From the NCBI GenBank assembly GCA_032158125.1, contig JASKOT010000031.1, positions 124,001-188,000 of the forward strand: a DNA stretch of 64,000 nucleotides, written 5' to 3'. Position 1 is the stretch's first letter. The number at the start of each line of letters is the position of its first letter. Positions 36,964 through 47,869 of this stretch are shown in pieces. The notes under the pieces were generated by a model that saw only the letters and a program-made list of their open reading frames with translations, was not told the DNA's origin and did not search any database. The stretch is from Papiliotrema nemorosa (lineage: Eukaryota; Basidiomycota; Tremellomycetes; Tremellales; Rhynchogastremaceae). The position numbers and the translations under genes are program-made.

Positions 36964-37816
36964 ATGGAAGACCTGATCACTGCCATCTCTGGCAACATGC
37001 ACGTCTCGCAAGATGGCTACGATATCAAAGCTCTCCAGGTGAGTCTACCTTCACGCGATAGGGTCTTTGGCTGATTATCAGGACTACCTCAAAACGACCA
37101 TTTCATTACCGCATCTCCAACTTGGATCTACCAATGCATTCCGACCTCCTGCTTCCCGATCTACCTCTTCAACGCGCAAACACCTATCCCATCCACACTC
37201 TTATATCCCCGAGGCGCACATTTCATCCATCGCATCATCGTCCACCTCTCACTCCAACGCATCTTACCCCTCACCCGGTGTTTTCCCGGGGACCGGAGGA
37301 TATTGGGGTTCCGCAGACGACGTGGCGATGGCTACTCCACAACGACCCGGTGCACTCCGCCGGACATCGTCTTATGGATTCGGAGGTGCAAAGGAATACG
37401 TTCCGCTGAATCTCGGTCAACAAGATACATACGCTGCATTCCAGGAAGACGCTTTTGCACCGCTGTATCAAGGATCAAGCCTTCCACCAGCGGATCGAGA
37501 GGGACAAAACCCCTGGGCGGGGTTTTCCGGGGCATCTAATGCATTTGGGTATAGACAACCTCAAACAGATGTGACCCGGTTGGGAGTTGGTGTAGCCCAG
37601 GATAGAGGGAGACAATTGTTCCAACCGCCCTCTGCGGCTTCTCATCCTGGAACAGAGCAAGAGGAGGACGAGGCAATGGACGAAGAATGGACAGATCAGA
37701 GCATGGACGAGGTGGACGACGAGGATAGTGTGGATGAGGGTCTGGGTGCCGAGGATCAGGGACATGGCATGAATGAATATGCGAGTTGGGACGGGAGTGT
37801 GAGGCATCAGGGTTGA
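36964..37816 (+). CDS. unknown acidic-tailed protein
   Basis: Starts MEDLITAISGNMHVSQDGYD, with one 44-nt intron (GTGAGT...TATCAG, 37039-37082) joining KALQ to DYLKTTISLPHLQLGS. Predicted about 269 residues. The N-terminal ~45 residues look ordered; the middle is Ser/Pro/Gly-rich (GVFPGTGGYWGSADDVAMAT, RRTSSYGFGGAKEYVPLNL) and the C terminus is strongly acidic (EEDEAMDEEWTDQSMDEVDD). There is no signal peptide, membrane segment or motif I can name. The open frame and exact phase match across a canonical intron support a real gene. Confidence 0.7.
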
Positions 37817-38698
37817 TCTTATAGATGAGCGGATCGTCAAAGGACTTTGTGTTGTAGAACCCTGTTGAATAGATTACAAGAATTGTAATGCAATTTCATG
37901 ACTAGATATTTGCTAAAGTTGGAGGACAATATCAGCGCCGTTCCCAGAGGTCTCTCACCGGACCGAATGGGTGACATTTGCTCGGTACGGATCCGTTTGC
38001 GTCAATGGTGTCATAGAACTATGATCCAAGCTAGCCGGTATTAGACTCACAATGGCTCAGGCTGTGTCATGCTGCTTCGAGCGGAGCCGTCAAAGTCGAG
38101 GTGTATCTATAGCACCTCATCATAGCGACAAGTAAAAGCGTAGATGGCGAAGGTATGGCTTGATCTCGCATTGTCCTTTCCCCGGCCCGGATATGCCATG
38201 TGGATTGAACTCCTTCTGTATCATGTAGCGCTACCTGACGCGATACCTCGCCATGTAGGCCGGTCTTTTATCCATCACACTGTAGTCGAGCTTACTATCA
38301 CGCCTTTCATGTCAGAGTCAGGCTCACAGTGGCGAGATCGCCTCGGTCTCGGTGGCAAAATGGGTCGAGCCAGCCTGACAAAGCACGCGATTTTTCGTTT
38401 TCATTCCTCTTACTCATTCGCTTGTCATCATGCCATGCGCTCATGTTTGGGGGTGCACAAGTATGACTGACAAATCGTGCTTGGTCGTGATCGACGTGGA
38501 ATACGCCAGATGCCGCCATATTGAGCGACTCGATGTTTTGCTGACTAGCGCTTCCATCGTATATAAGGACTGATCTCTTTATCTATTCCGAATACTCATC
38601 CCTCACCGGTCTGATAACTCTGATACCTGCTTGGACACTGGACACTTGTACCCTTCTTGCACGCATACTATAGATAGTGTTCCGATCAGTCCCTAACT
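37817..38698. other. intergenic between acidic-protein gene and UPF0643 gene
   Basis: No gene supported. The right part is the promoter of the UPF0643 gene, with a good TATA box at 38560-38567. Confidence 0.45.
38560..38567 (+). promoter_or_regulatory. TATA box of the UPF0643-type gene
   Basis: TATATAAG, 132 nt before the ATG at 38699, matches TATAWAWR at a usual fungal distance. Confidence 0.55.
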
Positions 38699-39590
38699 AT
38701 GACGGCCATCGTGTCTCAACCCATCCGAGTACCCCTCGGCCCTCGTCGACAGCCCTTTGGAGAACACTTTGAACTCGCCGACGATTTTGACGTGCCCGAA
38801 TTTTCTGGTCGAGGACGAGATCCCTCTCCCAAACGGACGGCGCTGTCCCTTCCTTCCTCGCCTCCCCTCAGTCCAGGCGGTTTGACCCATCGAGCTTCGA
38901 TTAACGCACACCACCACCTCCCTCCTGTCTCTTCTTCCATACCCGAAGACCCTATCCTCTACCTCCCTCCTCTCCTTTCTCCCCTGCCTGATCACGCTCG
39001 ACACGAGCATCGTCATGATGGGCCAAGTGAGGAAGAACTATCCAACTTTGACACTCGATTACCCGACATCGACCCCGCTTCACTGGTGCTACACCAGGCG
39101 TTACATCAATTCCACCCTATCGACGAGCAATACGCCAAAAGAAAGTACAGCAAGGCTTTCAACTGGGAGGAATTGGTACATCTTGAATCTCTTATACAAA
39201 ACGCAAGAGCTGACGTGACAGTCGCTGCCCCTCCACGTCGAACGAGAATGGTATTGCGTCGTGTTCCGATCTCGACGTAAAGCGGAATCTTCCAACTTGT
39301 CGCTATATCAAGCCGATAGAGAAGCCCACGAAGAAGCGGTCCACAATGGAGGACTGGTCATGTACTGGTACGGTGTGCCCGACGAGACTGGTTTGAATCT
39401 CGCCACGTGCATTTGGCAAAGTAGACGACACGCTATCAAAGCTATTAGCGGGCCGAAACACGTCCTGGCGATGAAACAGGCTGCTGGGGCTTATGAGGTG
39501 TACGAGTTGGAGAGGTGGGTGTTGAGGAAAGAAGCGGGATTCAGAGAATTGTCACTGAGGAAATGGGAGGGTGGTGAAGTGGGATGGTAG
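38699..39590 (+). CDS. UPF0643-family protein
   Basis: Starts MTAIVSQPIRVPLGPRRQPF. Exon 1 ends FNWEEL and an intron (about 39175-39221) leads in frame to SLPLHVEREWYCVVFRSRRK. The conserved part is the second half: LYQADREAHEEAVHNGGLVM, YWYGVPDETGLNLATCIWQS, RRHAIKAISGPKHVLAMKQA and AYEVYELERWVL. This matches what I recall of the fungal UPF0643 family, whose biochemical role is unknown. The first ~110 residues are Pro/Ser-rich and probably disordered. No targeting signal. Predicted ~280 residues. Intact. Confidence 0.78.
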
Positions 39591-40941
39591 AGTCACGAGA
39601 CAACGGGAGTGCTTTCACGATGGGATACGATGTTGTATATACATAGCTGTCACGACTATCAATGCAGTCTCTCTGACGATGCCCTATGCATGATGCGCGA
39701 TCAAATGCAATGTCATCGGCATCCCACCACGTCAGCGGAGGAGTGGTGAAAAAGTGCCACACTGGTCCGTGTAAAACTCCGCAAACGTCACCCCCCTCCT
39801 GCCCCGCGTCGCTCGTCGGGACATGAAGTGGGAAGGATATTGCACCCCTCGTCTTACACGTTCCATCACTCAACCCACACCCCCCTAGGCAGTAGAGACT
39901 TATCCCCTCTCGCCTACTTTTCCGACACTCGACTAGACGACTCGGTAACCCCACCGCATTGCAGATCTCCTCTGCTTTGTATAGGTTTACAAGTCTCCAA
40001 GTCTGAGCAAGGATTAGTCGAACGGATAAAGGGAGAAATCGAGAGGCGAAAGAGAGTTTTTTTTCGCAGCGCGTTTGACGACAACGACGTTCCCATCGAC
40101 GATCCTCACCTCGATACACCCCTACGAGTCGCCGGTTTCGTCCCTCTGCGTGTATTTGCGGTCCCTTGTGAGACTGCTACGTGGGGATCAAACGCCTGGT
40201 GTTCAAACGGGATACTATTGGGTGTTGTAAAGTCGACCGGTCTCGTGAGCCTCCTCCCATATAGCACCGTGCTCAAACGCTTACCACATCTTCTCTCGAT
40301 TCCATCCTTGACCGTATACTGTCTCGCCATCTTACACTACACACGTTTGACTCGAAAATCCATCCGTTGTCGCGACTGCAAATCTTCACCCATCGTTCAC
40401 CTCGACATTTTCGTCTTACTCATCAACCATCAACACCTTGTAACACCATACAACACCTTGTTGAACATCGTTTTACGCCTTGTAGGTGACGACACTCTTG
40501 ACAGTATCTTGTCAACAGTCACTTGCGTCTGCATAAAACCCTCGAGTCGCGTCGTTTTCGCCCCTCCCTTCTCTTCGAGCCTAGACTTTTCAAAGTCGAT
40601 ACTCGGAGCTTAACCCCTGCGCATTGGACCAGTGGCAACGAACGGAGAACACATTTAGTTGTGACGATACCCAAGAGCGTATCGTGCCTTCCCCAAAAGT
40701 CGAGTCGAGCGTGGATTTATTTCACACTTTATCTGCTTGGACCTTGATTGGCCCAACCTGCTCCTCGCCTTTTATCGCTGCTTCTTGACCCATCCCCCTA
40801 CACACAACAACCGACTCATCGCTTGAACAACGATAGATCATTCGCATCGACAGCACCACTGTTGATACTATAACGACATTTGTTACGACAAATAACCTCA
40901 AAAAGGCTCTGTTTCCGAGCCACCCCTTGACAGGCAACACT
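39591..40941. other. 1.35 kb upstream region of the cyclin gene
   Basis: Pyrimidine-rich over the last ~800 bases, with several CTT/CCT patches, suggesting a long 5' leader of the cyclin gene. A 261-codon open frame (39828-40613) has no ATG at its start and no recognisable motif; I do not call it a gene. Confidence 0.45.
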
Positions 40942-42822
40942 ATGCAGTTTGCCTACACCCCGACCGCACAGCGTCCCGCTATGGTCGACCATTCCCAACA
41001 AGCTCGAGGCGAGGTTCCCCACGCCTACCCGACATACGACTATTACGATGCCATTGATGCTCGCTTGGAGGAAGAGCGAGGCCGACCGCTGTACCGAGAT
41101 CTAATCTATGATTACGAGCCGTCTTATATGCCAAATTTCCTTCCGTACCCGATCGAGTCGTTCATTCCAGCCACCCCAAAAGAACAGGCCGAAGCCGTCT
41201 CGAGGTGGTATGTCGATCAAGTCTATGATCTCCTCGTTCGACCGGGACAATTCCGATCAGGAACTGGAGGAGCTGATCCTGACATTTGGAACGAAACTGC
41301 AGTCCATAAGGCTTCGCTCGAACGAATGACAGGTGTCACCGTCACCGATTTTAATGATCGATGGGCTCGCCTCGGTAGTCCCACCTCGCCGTACTTCCGT
41401 TCACAACTGGAATACGGCCGAAAATCCCACCTCGAGGATCAAGATCCTTACGGTCTGTCGTACAACTGGGAGCGAAACAGTGAGCGGATGTACGACTTTG
41501 TCCAGGATATTGTCCACCGTATGGGCATTTCCACCACTGCCATCATTGCCGCCTTTTGGTTCCTCCAAGGTCTCGGCTTTCACGAAGGTGACGGTACCAG
41601 AGGTCGAGCTCTTCGACGTGCGCTCAAATTGGCCGCCCATCAAGAGAACGATGCTGTGCTCAAACGCGTTTGTATGCTTGGTCTCCTCTTGTCCGGCAAG
41701 TGGTTGGACGACAATTCCTTTTTGAACAAGTCTTGGAACGAGGTCACCCATATCCGAATCAAGGAGATCCACCAATATGAAGTCCTCGCCTTGAATGACT
41801 ACCACTGGTCTCTCTTCTTCCCTCGCGACTTGTGGATGACCTATATCGAGACCTATGTGACACTCTACGCCGAACACCTCCGAGTCTACCCTCACAACCG
41901 ATTCGGCCAAATTGTATTCGACATTCTCAACAATCTCCTCCAAGAGGCCCAGCAGCAGCTACAGACCGAACATGATACTGCCCTCGCTCAAATGTTTGGC
42001 TTCAATGCTGTCGAAGTTGAATCATTCGAACCTGTCCTTCAACTTGGCAGGCGATTGTCCGCGAGCGAGATGCCCACTGCAGGGGATCAAGCGGTCGGGC
42101 GAGACTGGAGCTCGTATGCTCAGACCTACTCGATTGCCAGGGATCCTCGACAGTCGGCCGACGTGGCAACAGTCGACGGCCACGAATTCGAGTCAGACCT
42201 CGAGGCCGAGCGAAACGTCGCTGCGCTGGTCGGAGACGACTCAATGGAAACCGACGAGACGTACGACTTCGACGAGGTCGAGAGCGAATTCTTGGAGTAT
42301 GATGGCGCTCAACCTTTCCTCTCGGAGCTCCAGCGATCCACTTCGAATCAAAGTGGTGGGACTGTTGACAGTCACGACGCTTGGGTCGCTGCTCAACCTC
42401 GATCGCAACACAAGCCCAGGGAGAATTCCACCACTCAGGTTGAGATGCTCTTGCAAGTCCAAGTCGAACCCGACTTCTCTCTCGATGCGCGAATGGAAAA
42501 TGATCGAACTACAGCCTGGGTCAACAGTCTTCACCAGGCAGCGGAGCACATGCCGCATCGTGAGGATTCACACTTCAACAACACCCCCCAATTCGAGCAC
42601 GCCAAGTTTCTCGAGCCTGGAATCGCCGTTGTCCGACCTGGTCCAAGCTCTTCGCCATTCGCATTCGCAGCTCCTGCGTTAACCCAGCGAGTCGTCACGA
42701 CAGGTCTATACGACTACCTCGTTCCGTCCAATTACGACGTTCCAATTATCCCGGAGCCTGCCGTGGATCCCAGCAAGAGTCGATGGTCTCAAAGGTGGGA
42801 TCCAGCCCTCAGAAGGCTCTGA
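40942..42822 (+). CDS. Pcl-like cyclin, intronless
   Basis: A single 626-codon exon starting MQFAYTPTAQRPAMVDHSQQ, notable because nearly every other gene here has introns. The cyclin box lies at about residues 175-310: MYDFVQDIVHRMGISTTAII, FWFLQGLGFHEGDG, RVCMLGLLLSGKWLDDNSFL, NKSWNEVTHIRIKEIHQYEV and LALNDYHWSLFFPRDLWMTY. The pattern (xxxGLLLxxKWLDDxxFxNKSW, LExxxLxxxxW) is that of Pho85-type (Pcl) cyclins, which activate a CDK in nutrient, morphology or cell-cycle control. The C-terminal half is acidic and Ser/Gln-rich without motif. Which kinase it partners cannot be read. The long upstream leader may carry translational control. Confidence 0.82.
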   Translation: MQFAYTPTAQRPAMVDHSQQARGEVPHAYPTYDYYDAIDARLEEERGRPLYRDLIYDYEPSYMPNFLPYPIESFIPATPKEQAEAVSRWYVDQVYDLLVRPGQFRSGTGGADPDIWNETAVHKASLERMTGVTVTDFNDRWARLGSPTSPYFRSQLEYGRKSHLEDQDPYGLSYNWERNSERMYDFVQDIVHRMGISTTAIIAAFWFLQGLGFHEGDGTRGRALRRALKLAAHQENDAVLKRVCMLGLLLSGKWLDDNSFLNKSWNEVTHIRIKEIHQYEVLALNDYHWSLFFPRDLWMTYIETYVTLYAEHLRVYPHNRFGQIVFDILNNLLQEAQQQLQTEHDTALAQMFGFNAVEVESFEPVLQLGRRLSASEMPTAGDQAVGRDWSSYAQTYSIARDPRQSADVATVDGHEFESDLEAERNVAALVGDDSMETDETYDFDEVESEFLEYDGAQPFLSELQRSTSNQSGGTVDSHDAWVAAQPRSQHKPRENSTTQVEMLLQVQVEPDFSLDARMENDRTTAWVNSLHQAAEHMPHREDSHFNNTPQFEHAKFLEPGIAVVRPGPSSSPFAFAAPALTQRVVTTGLYDYLVPSNYDVPIIPEPAVDPSKSRWSQRWDPALRRL

Positions 42823-43761
42823 TCGTCCTTGTTGACACTGTCTTAGCTGGCACCAGACTCGAGCTTGATCTACTGAGACAGGCTTCTTAGGTCAATGATA
42901 CGCGATGATTCGACTACCTCGGTCAATCTTTCAGGTCTTCTCCTGCTGCGTACAGGTATCACTAACTCCGCCCACTTTTAGCGCTTCATGTTTTTTGCGC
43001 CTTTGCTTCAACGTATTTCCGCCGTCCTTGCCTGTACATTCATCGTTCAACTTTCGACCCAGGCCGACATTTGATCGATCACGTTGGATACAACAACTAT
43101 CGTTCTCTTTTTCGTTCGAGATAGATTGACGAACAATAGAATCGAATACATCATTTCTATGCGCCCCACTCAACTCCTACACTCTGTGTAAAACATACTC
43201 CCCCATTTTTCGCTATTTGCTTTTTCACTCGACCCCGTCTCGCCTGGCGACAAGAATCACTTCAGGTTGCCATCTCGCTGGGTGTCCCTCGATGCGCCGA
43301 TCCCCTTTACTTTTTCTTTTTCTTTTTCTTTCTTTTTCATCCTGCACGATGATGGTCATTCACGATGTAGTGTTATAGGCATTGCTTTGCAAGCTTTACG
43401 CTTCCGTGATTCATTACACCATGCATTGACGTGTGCGCTTGCAGTCCAGTCGGATCTTTGTCTCATGTGAATATGACCAAGTGCTTGGGCCAAATCAGCT
43501 TCAAATAGGCCACGCTAACTTATCTCACGTCCTGTGGATGACTCATTAACGTTATTGAAACAATCTTAGATGGTTGTATGGAACGATGACTGTGTGTTCG
43601 TATCAATGCATCAAATGCTTTTATGTATGGCAGCGCAGCCGAGTGACACCACTCGAGCCGTCTACACAGTCTACAATGTATGATTACTGTATACTTTTGT
43701 ATGTACCAAAATCGTCGTGACGTTAAAATACCCAATGTCCCAACGCATCAAGGATCCAATC
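42823..43761. other. convergent intergenic region
   Basis: The 3' sides of the cyclin gene (+) and sulfate permease gene (-). Contains the T/C tract at 43311-43337. No gene is supported. Confidence 0.45.
43311..43337. repeat. T-rich (TTTTTC)n pyrimidine microsatellite
   Basis: About four units of TTTTTC with small interruptions. Simple sequence in the 3' region of the cyclin gene. Confidence 0.7.
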
Positions 43762-46360
43762 TTATTCCCTAGACAGGTCGACAGAATTGATTGCGTCTGC
43801 CAGGTCAAAGTGGAAAAAGGGTGTAGCTCGATCCAACAATGGTAAAGTGTTTGCCGACTCTACACTGCTTCGTCGATTCGCGTAACCCTCTTCCAATGTC
43901 GTCGGGCTATAGTCACCTTCCAACTTGTCGGTGATGGAATCGGTAGGTGATCCCGTGCTAGATTCAGGACCTTGTAGTCTCTCGGCATCTCGTCTTGCTC
44001 GATCTTCCGGGCTCAACGAATCATCTTGAGGGACAACAGGGGCAACTTCAAGTGCTGTACCATGTCGAGCTGTACCTTGTCCAAACCCAGCAGCGATCAA
44101 AGCCCTTCGAATCCAGGGTGAAAGAATACCCGCAAAGTGGAAATCGACAGGTCGATCTGCCCACTTTTCAAGTTCTTTCCTCGCGTCGACCAAGTTTTGT
44201 ACACCGGTCGTGTCTAGGTTGGCGACGGCTGAAAAGTCGAGAACGACAGCTCGAAGTCTAGGTTTGCTCTGCTCGGCTTCAAACACTGCCGCAGCGTCCT
44301 TGGCGGATGGTCCCGGGTCATTCCATGGTCGATCACCTTTGGCAATGGTAGATTGATCCTTTCCTCGACGAGTGTGTTCCTTGGCGTAACCGACCAATTT
44401 ATCGTTGATATAAGACGCGTTGGGGTAGAGGAAAGATTCTTCGAATCGATAAATGATGACTCCCGGAGGAGGCGCTTCGACGGGGATGTCTCGGTTCATG
44501 ACTCCACCGGCGGCGCAGAGGGGTACATAGACATCTCGTATCGTTCCAGCTTCCGGGTTCTCGGGCCTGATTCGAACTCGTCCCAGGAAATGTCCCTTGG
44601 GTCGGGCGATTCGGAAGAGCAAGAGAACAACCGATGTGGCAAGAGACCAGTAGATACCCGATTCAATCGAGTAGAAGATTGACCACAAGACGGCACCGAC
44701 AAAGATGATGTATTCCAATGGAGACACTCGCCAGAAACCGTACGATTGTTTCGGTGATGCAACGAGATCAGCCACGGCGTGAATGATCAGCGCCGACAGA
44801 GTCGCACTGGGGATCCAGTAGAATGCAGGAGCGACGGCGTAGAGTGCGACGATGACGACGATACCGGTAGGAATACCAGCGGCAGGAGTTCGTACACCCG
44901 ATTTGGACTTCAACGCAGATCGAGAGAAAGAACCAGTCGATGGGTAGGCAGCGAACAATGTACCGAGAGTGTTGTTGACTCCAATAGCGATGAGCTCTTG
45001 GTTGGGGTTGATCTTGTATCCGTTGAGTCGACCGAAAGACTTGGCAATGGAGATGTGTTCGAGCAAGAGGATGATGGTGGCGACTGGAAGATGAGGACCA
45101 ATGGCAGCGAGGAGTTGGCCGGTGATATGGGGTTGTCCGACGTGTTGCAATCCCGAAGGAACATTGCCTACCAACGCGATCCTCGGGTGAGGCTTCTTCT
45201 GACCGTGAACGAGGTGGTAGTTGAGTCGCCATGAAATGATGGTAAAGAGGATGATGGTGATGGCGTGTCGCAAAGCCTGCAAGAAGAACAAAGGTCGAGA
45301 TAGTTTGGGGTATCGGTTACCAAAGTAGGTGCAGGACCATTTCCAACCGTAGAGCATGGCAAGTCCGCCAATACCAAAGGCAACATCGAGGGAAGTGTCG
45401 GGAAGGAACTTGAGCGTGTTGATGATGACCTTGTATGTGGCTGCTCGGGTGTCAAACTTTTTCGCTAGACCAAATACGGCGGGGAATTGACCGGCGGCAA
45501 TGTTGATGGCACTACCAGTCATGAATCCAGACACGGCGGGTTGGGGGACTATGTGGTAAGTATAATCCCGAGTGAATCTTTTTGGACTTACTGAATTCGA
45601 CGACCCATCCAATTCGCAACAGTCCAATACCAAGAACTATGAAACCGCAGATGAATGCAAGGGCGGTAGCAATGACGGGGGCAGAGTATAGGTCACCGTA
45701 TTTGTCCTGCACCTTGGCGATGATGTTACCCGTTTCCAACGACATGACAGCGACAGGGCCGATGGAAACATCTTTCGAAGTGGCAAAGAAGGCATAGGTG
45801 AGGACACCAATGAAAGAAGAGTAGAGACCGTATTGAGGGTCAAGCAGAGCGAGTTTTGCGTAGGAAAGGGATTGCGGTACAAGAACCATGCCGACTGTGA
45901 TACCGCTGCAGAGTCAGCATTGTTTGCGGTCTGATCAAGCGAGATACTAACGCGACGAGATCTCCCAACAACCATGTCAGGTTGTATCGGGGTGCCCATT
46001 GCAGGAACGGGAACAAACTCCTCACATATGCGGTAGCCTGGATGAGTCAGCGAAACGTTCCACTTTACAACGTGATATACTCACCCCTGTCCTGATGGAT
46101 CCTCCATCCACTTTGAGGAAATCGATAGCGCTGACGGATTCGGGCGTTCGCTCGTCGACCCCGAGGTACCTCTTCACACGAGATTGTACAGACACCATAC
46201 CTGGTGTTGAAGCCGACTTGGACGCTCGACGAAGGCGATTAGGAATTGATGAGGACGTGTGTTGGGAATTAGGTTCTTGTTCGGCGGGGAACAGGTCGGC
46301 TTGGGAATTTATTCGAGATGGAGAGGAAGAGGAAGAAGAGGCCACTGCGCCTTGATTCAT
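43762..46360 (-). CDS. SulP-family sulfate permease with STAS domain
   Basis: High-affinity type proton/sulfate symporter of the plasma membrane. Starts MNQGAVASSSSSSPSRINSQ; exons then join VDGGSIRTG to the AYVRSLFPFLQWAPRYNLTW motif and GDLVA to GITVGMVLVPQSLSYAKLAL, the SulP signature. Further on: GLYSSFIGVLTYAFFATSKD, VGPVAVMSLETGN-like (read here as SIGPVAVMSLETGNII), PQPAVSGFMTGSAINIA, and many hydrophobic segments, 10-12 in all. The STAS domain is near RAVVLDFSAVANLDTTGVQN. The cytoplasmic C-terminal tail ends SVDLSRE. Four exons, short introns. Function as sulfate carrier is by family; selenate or molybdate uptake is possible. Confidence 0.93.
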
Positions 46361-47869
46361 GGTGATATCGACTATTTTTATACGAATGACGAGCTTGTCC
46401 CTTTTTTCGCGGAATATGTCGAGAGATGATATGCGATTCTAATGGGATCGATGGTGAATTTGGTATGATCTGCACGGGTCGAGTGGGTATTTTGGGACCA
46501 ATACCAAGACCTAGGTAGAGAGACGAGAGGGATGGATCGAGATCCAGAATGGGAGAACAAGGTAGAGTTGGAAGTGGTAAAATCGATGGCGAACAAATGG
46601 CGACAGGAAGATCAATGGGTGAAAGGTTGAAGAGTCAGTTACGGGGAGTGTGACATGGGTGACAGCCCTTGGCTCTTTGCCCTCCACTTTTGATGCATCA
46701 GCCAGTCTGTCAGTAGGATAGAGTAAGCGAGCCCTGTAAGCCTAGAGCACTCATTCCCCGCATACGCAGCTTTGGGACATGGCGTAGTAGAAGCAGCGAG
46801 GCGAAAAAAAAAATGGTGTCGAACGAATGGCGTGATTAATCGCGACTTTTGGCCTGGTCAAATTTCACAATGAGACTCAAGACGTCACTGGGGCTCATTT
46901 GCCACCAGACAGTGGGTATTGGGTCAGGTCAGCCCACGGCCAAGCAACATTGTGAAGCGTATGATCGAGGAACGACGGTCAGATGCGAAGAGAATCATAA
47001 TGCAGATCAGTCTTGATACCCCGCAATGGCTAACTTATTCCAGAAGAAAGGACCACCCCTTTGGAAAGCATGTGATCGCTTGTCTCGTGATGGTGATCGG
47101 GGAATTCATTCCTTGATGGTGCCTGGCGGGCGGATCTGCTGATTGTCAGTGGCAAAATCATCATTGAGCTCGTGATCATGCCCATATTCCAGATAGAACC
47201 AGAGTATTCCAGATGCCGGCCGGCTCAATGTCGTCTTTGATCCTCGACATCACGTCTCGCAGCGTCATGTACGTGCTTATCAGCTCGCCATCAGGCGATG
47301 GAGGATTCGTGATTCGGACACAGACGTGAAGCAGGATGGGATCACGCAACGTCTGCAGTGGGTCCAGCTAGAGACAAACCTTGAGTGAATACGGCATGGA
47401 ATCTTGAATGTGGAGCCTGATCTACTGATCGTGGACCAGGATCACACCTTGCAGATCAACTTGGGTGATCGGCTCAAGTCACACGCTCGCCATTCGCAGG
47501 ACTATGATGCGAGTCGGATGTCCTGGAGTTGCCGCCGATCCTCGGCACGGTCGAGCGTCTCTCGGGGTCGGATGATACACTGTGGCTACGGCGTTGAGAG
47601 AATGGCCGCAATCTCAGACAATGAGATCATTGACAGGAACGGCTTATCAAGAGTCAATAAGTCTGGATGACTATACAGACCGGCCGAGCATGGAGCGACA
47701 AGCGCTTTGTAATCCGCTCGGAAGGCGTCTCTAGACCAAATCAAGACAGCGGGTACCGCGACAGCTCAAATGGTACAAGCAAACTACATTGCGTGTCACG
47801 CGTATCATCGGATGCTGCACAGCGACTGTCGCCTCGTTGAAATGGACCTCCCGTCTCACCCAGTCGAGA
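46361..47869. other. 1.5 kb intergenic region
   Basis: The longest gap in the window: promoter of the sulfate permease on the left and 3' side of the PP2C gene on the right. Frames up to 88 codons appear random; no tRNA, no transposon ends. A run of 10 A is at 46804-46813. I see no perfect CACGTG of the sulfur regulators. Confidence 0.45.

Noticed and set aside
39828..40613. 261-codon open frame upstream of the cyclin gene
   Set aside because: It begins at GTG, has no ATG-led start, shows odd pyrimidine-driven composition and no motif; a long 5' leader explains it better.
47404..47670. 88-codon frame in the large gap before the PP2C gene
   Set aside because: It has random composition, no splice partners and no family similarity I can see.
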